Of a stretch of DNA of 64,000 bases, positions 11,462 through 22,989 are shown piece after piece. The notes beneath the pieces were generated by a model that searched no databases, had not been told where the DNA came from, and saw only the letters and a program-made list of their open reading frames with translations. Within the stretch, counting starts at the first letter, position 1, and each line of letters starts with the position of its first letter. Source of the stretch: Paragordius varius (lineage: Eukaryota > Nematomorpha); contig OZ176055.1 of the NCBI GenBank assembly GCA_964247055.1, forward strand, positions 1,302,001 through 1,366,000. Reading direction: 5' to 3'. The position numbers and the translations under genes are program-made.

Positions 11462-14400
11462 ATGAATTATAAAATTTTAAAATTTTTGTTTAAAAATTAT
11501 TTTAATAGCTCTAATAAGATTTGATAATGGGTTATATGTTAAGTTAAGAAAGAATAAAGAACTAAATGAAAAAAATGATTTACCATTTACAATTCAAATT
11601 TATTCTTGAACAATTAAAATTCACCCTAAAAATAAATTATGTGTTTTCGGCACTAATATAACTCATCATTAATATATATTTTTACAACATAGTTTATTAT
11701 TTTTTCAGCAATTAATTTTAAACATAATTTCATATTTTAATAAATATTATAAAATAAAGGTAATTTTAATCTGAAAAAACACATAATTTATTTTAGGGTG
11801 AATTTGAATTATTCAAGAGTAAATTTGAATTGTTCAAGGGTAAATTTGAACTGTAAATGGTATATATAAGCAGCAAAGTGTTTTAATGAAGCTTGTTTTT
11901 ATTAAAGAGAAAAAATCCATATAGACAAGTAAATATTTCTTTGATTTTGTTGTTGAACTTAATATTAAATTAATAAAAATTTCACTCATATAATTGATAT
12001 ATAAAAAATTGAAATAAAATTTAAAAATATATTTTATAATTATAATAGCCATTTAGTTTTTATTTTATTATGGCATTATAATATATTGCAATTTTAAATG
12101 TCTTACAACATAGATCAGTGTGTGGTTCCCAAAGGGCGTAAAAATTTTGGAAAATTAAATTTAAAAAAATAAAACTATGAACAAATTAAAGGTTAATGAG
12201 ATTTTGCATTTTTATAAGGAAGGAACAAGGGTTTGAACTAAGATTTATTTTTTTAATTTGGTTGGGACGTGGAACAAAAAATGGTTAGGAATCACAAACA
12301 TATAAAATTAACTAAATATCTAATACAGAGTTAATTCAAAACACAATATATATTTTAAATTTTAGTTAATATCTTAATTTATATTTTAATTATATTTTTT
12401 TGCGTTTGACAAAGATTACTAGTAGTAATCGAAAATTTACAATAAATTCCTATAATTTTAACTGATTTATGATTGCAATATAATATTAAAAATCAAAAAT
12501 TTTAGATATGGATATATATCTGTAATCAATTAAACATTAAAATCTTACCTCTATATTGTTCAACAGGAATGACATTACATATGACGGCTTGACATTTTCG
12601 AAGGGCGGGAGTATTTGAAAGCGTAGAAAAATCATTGGAAAATAAAGCTGGTGAACATACAAATCCTCGTTCAAACGTTTCAGATGGGAATTGGGTAATA
12701 CATATACCTACTCGGTCACCCTGTAGTAAAAACACAACGGAGAAAAAAATAATAGAAATTTTAAAAGGTTCAAGAACATATATTTTATTTGAGAAAAACA
12801 TGGGTTTAAAAGGATTAAAGATTGCAAAAAAAATTGACGGTTGTATTTCTTTGCAACACATTTGACATTTTATATTGTGTGATTTATTTATTTTTAAGGA
12901 ATAAACAAAAAACAACTGTGTCCTTACCTTTCGTTTTATTATAAAATTAAAATTAAATTTTTTTTAAATACAATAATAAACAGTTACTCGGTTAACATTG
13001 CATAGATAATATTGAAAAAGAGTATAAAATTTCATTGTTAATAACGTTTGTTCTTAAAAATTGTTGCTAAAAAATAAAGGTTTTGCCTCCAATCTTTGCA
13101 TTAAAGCAAAGGCAACACGCAGCACTCTGTGCCATTATATGTTACCCGGGAAAAATTGAGAAATCCATGAATTGCAAAAATATACTTCTCAGATATTCTT
13201 GTAATAAAATTGATATTTTTTAAACAGCCTTTTGTAAATAAGTCTTGCCAATTGGCAACAAACTAGAAAAAATGTGTTATAATGTGTTCACATCATTTCA
13301 CAGTCTTCTAATAAATAAAATTTGATAAATTATATCGTTTAATGCCCATTTTAATTTGGAATGCAGCCCGTAGAGCCATTTGCATTAGAAATCCGTCCAA
13401 AATAAAAATAATTTATATAACACAAAATTTTTAAATACTTGGGATGCCTGATTAACGGATGTTCTGTACATTTGGATAGATTTAATTTTCCGTTTGATTT
13501 GTAGTGATGGTATTACAATTTCCTATCATAAAACAAATGAAATAAAAGGTTATGTACTTATTGACGTAAAATTAAACTGAGTTACACTCATAACCTCATG
13601 GCAAAAACAAATTTTTTAACATATACCCGTGAACAAATCACATTAACCCTAAAGATAAATTATGGGTTTTCAGGCTGATATTCATTATTAAAAAATATAG
13701 CTTTATTTTTTATTTTAAACAAAATTACATCTTTTAAAAATATCAAAAAATATAGATAACTTTTAATCTTAACAAATACATAATTTGCTTTTCGGGTGAA
13801 TTTGAATTGTTAAGGAGTGAATCAGAAACGATATATAAGTATATAGTTAGAAATTTAAGGTAAATAAGGTAAAATAAAACTCTTATATATTTACGACCCG
13901 CACAACGGAAAATAATGTCGTTTTTTTATAAAATTACCATATATTCACATCCTTATTTTTTTTCTACCAAAAACAATTATTTTAATTGAATAAATTAAGT
14001 TTTTAAGGCCATATATAAAAACCTTAATCATATAAACTTTAGAGTTAAAAAATTGAAGTGGTCATATAAAAAATCTTAAAAAAAAGTAATTTGTTAATTT
14101 AACTTTGTTCAATTACCTCACACCTTATATTATCAAGCTTTTTTAGGCTAAAAAAATGTAAAAAATTGTAATAAAAAAACCAAATTTTATCAATATAAAA
14201 AAATTTGTTTAAAAAGCTATAAAAAAGACAAACATCATTGCATTTAATTTGTCCGCGCAAGAGTGTACCAGTTATAACTGTTCCATGACCCCGAATAGAG
14301 AAACAATGGTCGGCTAACATTAGAAACGGGCATTTATCTGCCATTGATCTAACTGGTAAATCATTTATAAAGAGAGTTTGAAGCGTTTCAATCACATTGA

Positions 14401-17400
14401 GTGGGGAATATTTAGATATCTGGAATATATTCAATAATATTATATAATAAAAATGCTTTTTTCTGGGGAGGTATCTTTTTAGTTCAAAAATTGGTCAAAT
14501 TCATGGATAACTTTGCTAACTTTTATAGTTACTCAAAGACTATGTTGAAATACAATTAAGTTAAACCAAAATAAAAAACTATATACATTTAATCTTAAAA
14601 TATTAATAGATCTTAAATTTCGCTATTTTATTTTGTAATTTGTACATAAAGGAATAAATTAATGAGATTTTGAAAAAATTTAACCTCACTTTCGTTCACG
14701 GCATTTTTATATTGGGAGACGAATTCTGTTGTACATGAGATTGGTATGAAAGGTGCTGATCCAAATATCGTTTTAGCTAAACTTTTCCGTAATAGACTTT
14801 CTATCTATATCACCATATACAGTGAGGTAAATATCTCAAAATGGTAATCACCAAATATATTTATCTTGTCTCAAAAGCTGTCCACACCATATAATATCGA
14901 TCAAAAAAATTTTTCATAATTTGCAGACAATTATACTTAAAATAATTACATCAAAAATTTTGATATAGGGCCGTATACTTTTAGGGCCACTGGTATAAAT
15001 CTTAAATTGAACCTTCATTACAATTAACGGTGATAAAGAAATATTTTTAAAAAATCTAAAAAAACTTTGCTATTATATAGATAAAAAACTATGGATCAAG
15101 AGGAATTTTAAATTGAGTTAATTTGCCAAGCATAAACGCCAATTATATTATGAAACCCAAAAAAATCGTAATTGAATTGCCAAAACCTTAATATTCCGCT
15201 GTTAAAAAGTTCTAAATATATTATATAGATACGCCAATTTTTATTCCATTCACCATTTTGTTTTAAAAAAACATTAACATATATTTGCATTTTTGTAGAA
15301 AAAAATAGATATATTAACACCATTGCATAATTGGAAATTTTTTAAATGCTACAATAAAGCCAATATGTTATAGTGACCAGATAGGCTGTTTTTCGCAGTA
15401 CTGTACTGGGTTTTCTGAAAAAAACTGCGCCTGTACTGCGCCCACTTTTGTACTGCTTTTTGAAATAAAAAAATTAATTTTTAAATATACATTATTTACC
15501 TTTTATTTATTAAAAAAAAATATTTTAGAATTTAATATAGTACCCTCTGTAAAAATCTCATAATTGGTAAAGAAATGCATTTTGAGGTACAAAACTAATC
15601 TGCTCGAAATATACATAAAACATAGGATTACGACCTTTCGCGTATTGGCGAAACTATAAATCTCTGAGTCTACACCGTAAGATTCAGGCTAATGGTTCTT
15701 TCAGTTAGGGCTTCGTTTAAAATTAAAAATCTAATTTATGATATTTTTATAAATGTTTGACAGTTAGAAAGTTTATTTTTTGTTACAATTATTAAACGGT
15801 AATTATATAGAAAAATTTAAAATTTATTATATATGGCAGATGATTTCGAACAAACCTGTCGAAAAAATAGAGTTTTTACGATATCCATACTCATTAAGTT
15901 GTAGGTATGATATTTCTTAATTTTTTTCCCAAACAATAATTTTTATTTTTTTATACAGTTTAGAGTCTCTTTTTTCCTTTTTAATTAAAGGGCAAGAACT
16001 TAAATTGTATCCGGACTTGTGAAGGCTTTAACACTCGCCTGCCCAGGGCTGACAGTGATGATGGAAAAATTGCGTAGTTTTGAGGTTCAAACTCTGTCAT
16101 GTAGTGCAAGAGTCCGGCGTCCTACCTACTATACCATCACGCCTCTGAACATTAATTTATATTAGTTATCTTATTTTTTGCATAAATAAAACTGAGATAT
16201 TTTGTTGAAGCGTTCTTCAAACTGTTTTGAGGCATGATGGAAACTGTATAACGATTGATATAAAAAAATTCTTTTTCCAAATAATTCGATGATGTTGAAC
16301 ATTCATAGTTTAATGTGCTTGCAAATTTTGGTGCATTTTTGTGAAAAACAATTTTAATTTAACATAATTTTGAAAACGAACAAATATTTCAATCAACGTG
16401 TGAGAAATTAGGATTATCGAATTATATATATAAAATGTTATAACATCTCAACCGTTTATATCGTTTCCATCATGCTCAAAATAGTATGAAAGGGAATTTT
16501 ACGTTTATTTCAAGAGAACGGTTCATTTTAAAAGACAAAAAAATTGGGATTTTTAGAGCCACATCTAAAAATTTAAAATTTTTAAAACATTGTTTTGCTT
16601 TTTATATGGAGTTTATGTTATATTTTAGTGATATTTTTTGAAATTATACATTTAGCATAAAAAATATATTTGAAAAATTGCGCCCCTTTTGCAATTTTAT
16701 ACGGATCACTTACTGTAAATAACTTTTTTTTAATAAAGGTTCAAACCAAAAGTACCATATAATCCTGATATTTTCAATCAGAATATAGATATATATATAC
16801 ATATATATATTTCATCAGGATATTTTTAACTGTGGAATATTCCACACCGATGGTTTAAAAACAAGGCAAAGTATGTTTTAATTTTGTACTGCGTTCAAGT
16901 TAAAAATATCTGGTCACATTACAATATGTCATAATAATATATACTTTGTTTAACTTTTTGGACATGATTTTTTCTTGGGCTTCTAAACTTACAGAATTTG
17001 CGTCATCTTTTGTCTGAATTAACAAATCACATTTTGACAAAACAACTACAGCCTTTTGGCAAGTTATTTGTCCAATTATGACACATTCCGCTGTTTGAGT
17101 TTGAATTCCTTTAGTTACATCTATTACCAAGCAAATTAGGTCTATTATTTGAGCACCTATATAAAATTGGCTATAAAAAAATAAATAACTTAAAAATAGT
17201 TAATTTTTTACCTCCAATGATTGTTTTTATCAGCGAAGCATGTCCTGGACAATCAACAAAAGTAAATATAAATTTTTTTGCGTTTTCCTCCTTAGAAAAC
17301 GGTATAAGAGTTGAAGAAAATCCTAAATCCAAAGTAATACCACGGGATTGACTTTGTGGACTTTTGTCGAAACAAGCGGTACTAGTTTGTGTACTCAAAC

Positions 17401-17544
17401 ATTTAACCAATGTAGTTTTGCCACAGTCAACATGGCCTAATTAATTAAACGAATAATATAAAAACGATATTGTAATAAGGAATATTTAAATTATAAACCT
17501 AAAATCCCAATATTTATGTTAATAATTTGATGATTTGAAAGCAT
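6668..17544 (-). CDS. EEFSEC: Selenocysteine-specific elongation factor eEFSec
   Basis: Translational GTPase that delivers Sec-tRNA to UGA codons with SBP2 and SECIS RNA. Exons found: 17544-17499, 17436-17212, 17156-16945, 14804-14685, 14419-14234, 13522-13439, 12720-12549, 11372-11276, 8903-8745, 8274-8171 and 7285-6668. Junction phases agree everywhere except between 11276 and 8903, where one short exon is missing from my model. G1 is GHVDCGKT (residues 16-23), G2 region RGITLDLGF, G3 DCPGH (77-81) and G4 SKCD (131-134). DHCFSIRGHGTV and QGDRVGICITQF mark domain 2, ITVGHT domain 3. CRLAFWGHI and the tail KFKKYLFET correspond to human CRLAFHGIL and TFKRYVFDT of domain 4. G4 has Ser where most GTPases have Asn. 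Introns range from 55 nt to several kb and carry nested transposable elements. Confidence 0.93.
9241..9529. mobile_element. Foldback MITE, family A, copy 2
   Basis: Starts ACCATTTACATTTCGAATTC and ends GAATTGTAAATGGT, with subterminal TTCAAGGGTGAATTTGAATT units and the shared TATGTGTTTTC middle. At 289 bp it is nearly the same length as copy 1. It is nested inside element I. Confidence 0.8.
9604..9725 (+). mobile_element. Possible Penelope-like element fragment (GIY-YIG region)
   Basis: A short frame reads KSNSGLAEHVCNKGQPKK, resembling the SALAEHxxxTGH stretch common in the C-terminal GIY-YIG nuclease of Penelope-like retroelements. It is surrounded by less AT-rich sequence than the intron around it. 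The match is short and only from recall, so this is tentative. Confidence 0.25.
11582..11861. mobile_element. Foldback MITE, family A, copy 3 (eEFSec intron)
   Basis: Begins ACCATTTACAATTCAAATTT and ends GAACTGTAAATGGT. It has three subterminal units on the right arm and the shared TAAATTATGTGTTTTCGG middle. It is flanked by T and TA, consistent with a TA target. Confidence 0.75.
12395..12480 (+). repeat. Dispersed palindrome-bearing repeat J, copy 1
   Basis: Contains TTTGACAAAGATTACT followed by AGTAGTAATCGAAAAT, found again at 56510 and, inverted, near 38095. The GATTAC...GTAATC core is palindromic. It lies in the eEFSec intron just downstream of exon 12720-12549. Function and family are unknown. 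Confidence 0.5.
13620..13842. mobile_element. Degraded foldback MITE, family A, copy 4
   Basis: Recognisable subterminal units (GGGTGAATTTGAATTGTTAA on the right arm) and the middle TAAATTATGGGTTTTCAGGC. Both terminal ACCATTTACA motifs are eroded, so it is older than copies 1-3. It lies in the eEFSec intron between exons 14419-14234 and 13522-13439. Confidence 0.55.
15373..16917. mobile_element. Terminal-inverted-repeat element in eEFSec intron 3, with nested insertions
   Basis: The left end GTGACCAGATAGGCTG and right end ...AAAATATCTGGTCAC are inverted. Both arms also carry a GCAGTAC/GTACTGC motif a little further in. The ~1.5-kb interior holds a tRNA-like SINE (16010-16147) and a family G arm (16440-16760). 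No transposase frame remains. The right end lies only 28 bp from the end of exon 17156-16945. Confidence 0.5.
16010..16147 (-). repeat. tRNA-derived SINE
   Basis: On the minus strand it starts GGCGTGATGGTATAGTAGGT, a good A box, and about 50 bp on has GAGTTTGAACCTC, a B-box-like sequence. It continues into a tail with GGCAGGCGAGTGTTAAAGCC. The same tail piece recurs, without the tRNA head, at 17583-17608. Acceptor-stem pairing is poor, so a functional tRNA is unlikely. Confidence 0.55.
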
Positions 17545-18389
17545 GAGCCCTTAACACATTGTAAAATGTATGCATTGCAAGGGATGGGCATTTAACACTC
17601 GCCTGCCTTTGGAATAGTTGTACCCATTAGAAATTGAATTTAAATATCATAAATATTTTAAGGCATATTTTAATCATTACTGCTTTAATTAAGGGCATAA
17701 ATTTTTTTTATAACACTGCTCCTTTTTATTTCTTTGTCCTAGTTCATCTTTTAGAGTAGTTTTATATCCAAGAGCTAAATTTTGTAAATGAATTACAGTT
17801 TTAAAAGCTATTATAGTGAATATATAATTATTATATAGACATTAAAAGCTGAGTTACAGTTTCCTTCAAGTAGTAACTGCTTCATAATACTATGGAAACG
17901 AAAAGCTGGTATTAAAATCAAAATATTTCGATTGGTGTTAAGTTAATTACATAATATGTGTTTGCCTTTTGCAATAGATATTAAAAATTACAGGAAAAAT
18001 GAAGGCAATTGAGATGAGGCTTACTAGTTTACATTTAAATATTTATGCGCAAAAGGCTAAAGATAGCTCAGTTTTATATACGGCTTAATATCTTTAATTC
18101 GATTTGGGGTATTTATACTCCAGACTATAATTAAGTTGATAATTTTAAAAAACTATTAAAAGAGGGGGCCATAGTTTAAATTTATGTTTCTATCTTATTA
18201 AAAATTTAAAAAAAGTCGAAACCTCTAAATATAAGTTTTGAAAAAGTTCCATACTACTTCAACGTCCTTGTTAAATCATTTTTGCGAAATATCGTGTTTA
18301 TTTAATTTTAAACCTAAAATTAAAGCTAATTTTTTATTTAAATCTATAAGTCCCACAAAAATAATTTTTTGAACCTATTTTTCGCTCAA
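17545..18389. other. Upstream flank of eEFSec, no gene seen
   Basis: Holds the eEFSec 5' side, a SINE tail fragment at 17583-17608 and otherwise AT-rich sequence. No TATA box at a fixed distance from the ATG and no coding frame were recognised. Confidence 0.3.
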
Positions 18390-19500
18390 GGTATGATACC
18401 GTGAAAATTCAATAAGAATTCCAGATAATTCGGCAAATTTTTAGTCAAACGCTTTTATATTGGCTGTCGGGTAAGGAGCTACCCGCTAAAAACTGATTCT
18501 TCATATCGAAATAGCGTGCTTTTGGGGCTAAATTTCAAAAAATCTATCAGGCCATATGAGTTTAATTCGTGATTAAAAATTACCCATATCAAAGCAAAAA
18601 ATTTGGTCGCGCGGCATTTTAAAATTAGCCGCTAATAAGGTCATTCACGTCCTGAAAAATGCGCCACCATAGAATAAAATTTTAATTTTGGGGCAATTTT
18701 TTCAAAAACTAATGAGAGAAATCAATCATAATTCCCGTATTACCCGAAGTAAGGCCAAAATTTTAATCGAGCGTTTTTTTTTGCCTCTGGTTATGGGGGC
18801 TACTCGCGTAAAACTGCGTCACTTATCGATACAACGTGCCTTTGGAGCTAAATTTCAGAAAACCTATGGGACTATGTGAGTTCAATATGGACCTAAAATA
18901 TTTAAGGAGTAATAAATATTTTAGTATAGGGAGTTATTTCGATAAGTCGCTAAGTAAAGTATTATGCCCTGAAAAATGCTAGAACAATTTTTAGTTTTGA
19001 AGCAATATTTCCAAGTACTTATATAAATATATGGAATCAATGATAATTCCAGATATTCCCCATATAAAGGCAAAAATTTTGCCCGACTTTTTTATACCTG
19101 CCTCTGGATAAGGAGCTACCCGCCAAAAACTGCGCCACTATAAAGAAATTGTGTTGTTTTGGAGCTAGTTTACAGAAAATTTATAAAGCCATGTGAGCTC
19201 ATTGAAAGCTTGAAATATTACCCGTAACTAGGTAAAAATTAATGCCCTAGATTATTTAGTGTTGAGGAATTTTTTCGAATAACCCATGAGACGATGGTAT
19301 CAAAGATGATTCAAATATTTGCTTATTTAGGCAAAAAATTTAACTCAGCGTTTTTTCTATATAGGTCTATGGTAGGAGTCCGGTTTAAAACAGAGACGTA
19401 ACACAAAAATGGCGTGATTTTGCCATACAAGTTCAATAGAGACTTTACCCATAAATAGGTAAATATTATAGTATAGCGGTTTTTTCCGTTAGTTGTCAAT
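18390..19500 (+). repeat. Satellite-like array, ~315-bp units (left copy)
   Basis: A landmark of the form GGAGCTACCCGCCAAAAACTG recurs at about 18475, 18795, 19111 and, degraded, 19371, followed each time by GAGCTAAATTTCA-type and CCATGTGAGCTC-type sequence. Units are therefore roughly 260-320 bp and well diverged. The same units occur inverted at 62180-63600. They are less AT-rich than flanking DNA. The short open frame around 18688-18879 is inside a unit and is not a gene. Confidence 0.7.
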
Positions 19501-19619
19501 CTGGGGCCTTCACACCAGTAAACATTTTGAAAATCTACAAAATCCTATAAGATTATACTATAAAATATTTTAAAATAATCCACATATATGGATCACAATT
19601 TTGTTTCCCTTTTTTTAAA

Positions 19620-19700
19620 AAGCGCCCCTTCTCCACCCCCCCCCCCGTCACGAACGAAAGACTTCCTCGGGCTGCGTAGCAGCACGAACGAGATTTACGC
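19620..19700. other. Poly-C run and GC-rich patch at the array end
   Basis: A run of C near 19638 is followed by CGTCACGAACGAAAGAC and CGGGCTGCGTAGCAGCACGA, far richer in GC than anything nearby. A related CTGTCACGGTTCGCTGTGAC sits beside the inverted array near 61980. This suggests the patch is the terminal part of the repeated unit or its parent element. Confidence 0.4.
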
Positions 19701-20269
19701 TGGTTATATATAAAGCATTTAAAAAAGAATTTATTTTGTATTATTTAAAAATTGTGCTAATGAACACATGTCATGTTCACTAAATTTTTACATTTTGACC
19801 TTATAATAAGTGATCAAGTATTTTTGAATGATTTTTTTATCTATCGATTCAATAATGTTTAATCAACTTTTCCCATTGTTTTAATTATTCCCAAATTTTT
19901 TAGTGTTAACAAGATATCCAATTACACCGATTGGAATTGAAGATCTGAATTGAATATGTTTATTCAAGTGTTAATAGTGTTTGATTTATTCAATTTTTAA
20001 ATTGCTTTAGGACATAAAGCTACCCAAAAAGGTTATGGTTTGTTAAAAAAATTGTGAAAATATTGTATTTTCAATCTTCGCCTGCTAATAGTAGAGGCAA
20101 TAAATTTTAATATGGTATGTGAAAAAATTAATTTTAATCATATTAAATACAATTTAGCAGCAAAGTTTTAATAGTGATTTATATAACTACTTGTTTTTTG
20201 TTTTGGTCAGGTTATGTCCAACTATCTTAGAGTGTTTTTTTATTTTTTAACCATGCTCCAAAATATGAT

Positions 20270-20930
20270 ACACGCTTCCAAACTTTCGCTAAAAATTAAT
20301 TATTATAACACTTCGATGTAGAATGGGGTATTTAGTGGCCCCAGATTATATTTAACACTTGAATGCAACGCATTCATTTTAATCCTTTAATTCAAATTGG
20401 GGTAATTAAACACCCCAGGCCTGTTAAAATTAAATACTCCAAAAAGTATGGAAGGAATTGAAACCATGCCAAAAGTTTGAACTTATATATCATTATTGAA
20501 CTGAAATATAAAAAAAATTATATAAAATACTTGATATTAGTTATTTTAAGATGAAACTTAATGGTAAAAATTTGTCAAGACATATGTGCATTAGCTGTAT
20601 TAAAAAATAATTCTAAATAAACCACTTTTTCTGTTTCTATCGATGTTAGATGTGATTTAAATTATTATCAGCTTTAGTTTTGGCTTTAAAAGTAAATAAA
20701 CAGGATATTTTGCAAAAACTTTCTAAAATAAAAATGACGTCTAAGTAGTTTGATATGGAACTTTTTTCCAAAACTAAATTTCATTGAGATATTTTGGGTA
20801 TATAGTTTTTCTGAAGATAAAACCATAAAATCAAATTGGGACCGTTTCTTTTAGTAGTACTTTGAAAATATCAAATTGAATATTGCCTGTGGTATATAAA
20901 TACCCGGAGTGTTAAGTTAATATTTTAAAA
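20270..20930 (+). repeat. Dispersed repeat K, copy 1
   Basis: Shares with 25840-26560 and 45740-46150 a series of blocks: TAACACTTGGAT-type, TTCATTTTAATCCT, TTAAATTGGGG plus CCCC, CCTGTTAAAAT, then GTTAGATGTGATTTA and GATATTTTGCAAAA. The order is conserved, so these are copies of one element of at least 600 bp. A further piece (GGGACCGTTTC...) recurs near 31570. It has no coding capacity, and its class is unknown. Confidence 0.5.
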
Positions 20931-22930
20931 ACTGTAAGAAACGGTACAAATATAAAATCGATACTTCTATCCTAATATAAATTGTATATAAGCCAAAATA
21001 TCTAAAATTTAGTTTTGACAAAAAATTTCAACTGATTCGACACCATTTTATTTTACAGCATTTTTGGAAAAATATCAGTGTTTAATGATATAATTTTAAT
21101 CACCTTAATGCGTTTTATTTTGACGCAATCAATCTCAATATTATGATCAATATATTTCAAAATTAGGTTATATAAACAATTAGTTTGCCTAAATCAGGGC
21201 AGAGCTAAAAATAAATTTAAAATGCAATATTGATTTTACCTCATTCAAAAAATCTCAAACCTTATATCAATAGGCTGATTGAATCCTTACAAAAAATACC
21301 AAACTCACTTCTTTAGGCAAAATATCAAATGATATGGCAGATATTATTTCTAAAAATATCATTTTTGTTTAAAGGTAGGGTAGGTATGCGATCTTAAGAT
21401 ATCAGGAAACATACGGTCTAAGTACGCAAAGGTTATTTATTTAAATCAAGTCAAGAACTGGTGCTGCCTATGTTTTTAGGGTGCGGGGTCATTTTTGTGA
21501 AGAATTAAAACAATTTTTGGCGATTAGTGGTAAATTATTATAGGTTGGACTTTTTTGTATTAATTTATACATTTACCTGCTAATAACTGGGGAAGTTTAT
21601 GAAATTAATTTTAAAAAAATAAAAATACTTATAAACTTGGGGTTATTTAATGGATAGGGAGGGTTTGCGGCACAATTAATTATTGAAACACAGTTTGTGT
21701 ATGCGATCTTAAATTTTAAGGGTAATCGTAACAGTCTTAGCCATGTGACAAATCGATATAGTTGACTACCCCAGGCCAATTTTTATCAAACATAGCTCTT
21801 TTTAAGTATTTTTTAATTATTATTTCAAGTTTTTAAAAAACCATATGATACTATTAGTCTCCATATTTTTCATAAATTCTAGTATGATATCGTTTTATTA
21901 TTTTACAGGTAAAAAAGGATTTTAATATTATCATATACGAATGTTTTTTGCATTTGAAAAGCATGCATTTAATTTTCTAATTTTCCTGGTTATAAAATAA
22001 AATATTTTAATTCAATGATTATTTTATACATAAAATGTATATTCTAATATATTTTCATATTTTAAAACATAGATATAATTTAAATCAGTCCTTTTCTATA
22101 CCCGAATTAGTAACATAAAATAAATGCCGAATTTAAATTTTAAATGTAAGTGTAATTATTATAAAATTAGGAGGGATGAAAAATTGATAGATTGAATTAC
22201 ATAAAACACATAATCATATCTATTGGAAAAACATGGTAAAGATTTCAGCGGTTATTATTTTATAACTTATTATTGAAAACCTTATGGACCCTATTTATAT
22301 TCCCTAAAATGAATTATTATCGTTTTTCGATCTAATTTATGCTCTTTCAAATGGCAATTTCGTTTTCATTAACCCAGAAACTTTAAAAAAATCCACTTGT
22401 AAACATTAAGACAAATAACATTTTTTTCATATTTATTACTTTTGCATTATAACTCAAGTAAATTTTATGCGCGCTGAATTAGAATCAAAATTGATATATC
22501 GTAAAAATTTATCGATAAAATATTTTGTGTAAAAAACACGGGCATAAAGCAAATTGTGCAAGGCCATTAACATTTCAATTCTAATGTTACCATTATTTAA
22601 AACTGGTGTTGAAAAACTTTTTTAAAAATCAAAATGTTACATTTTAAAAAGTGTACGTATATTTTGGTGAAAAATTTTATCCCTATTTGATTTGACCTAA
22701 AGGTTATTTTGTTTTTAAATTTGGATAGGTGGGTTAAAAAATTTTGTAATAGACTAACTAACCTCTTGTGATTCATTCAAAAATAAATATTTTGTTCTAA
22801 AGTAAATATTGCATCTTTTTGTCAAATAATAACCTTGTCCCTCTTTGACGCACATTAACTGTTTTTTTATTTGGCAAAGCAATAAAATAAATTTTCGAAC
22901 ATAATATTGACATTGGGTGTGTTGCCAGCA
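20931..22930. other. Intergenic AT-rich stretch upstream of the serpin
   Basis: No frame longer than about 60 codons, no splice-consistent exon and no inverted-repeat element were recognised. Sequence around 21360-21780 is slightly less AT-rich but has no identifiable motif. Confidence 0.3.
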
Positions 22931-22937
22931 AAAAATG

Positions 22938-22989
22938 TATAAAAGAGGTCAAAAATTATCGATACTCACACATTATAAATTTTATCAAA
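22938..22989 (+). promoter_or_regulatory. TATA box and leader of the serpin gene
   Basis: TATAAAAG lies at 22938-22945, 45 bp before the ATG. A start of transcription about 25-30 bp downstream would leave a leader of roughly 20 nt. This is the clearest core promoter in the window. Confidence 0.6.

Noticed and set aside
16075-16147. Functional tRNA gene on the minus strand
   Set aside because: A and B boxes are good, but the acceptor stem does not pair, and the tail recurs at 17583, so it is better called a SINE.
18688-18879. Short plus-strand frame as a gene
   Set aside because: It lies wholly inside one diverged unit of the ~315-bp array, and other units do not keep it open.
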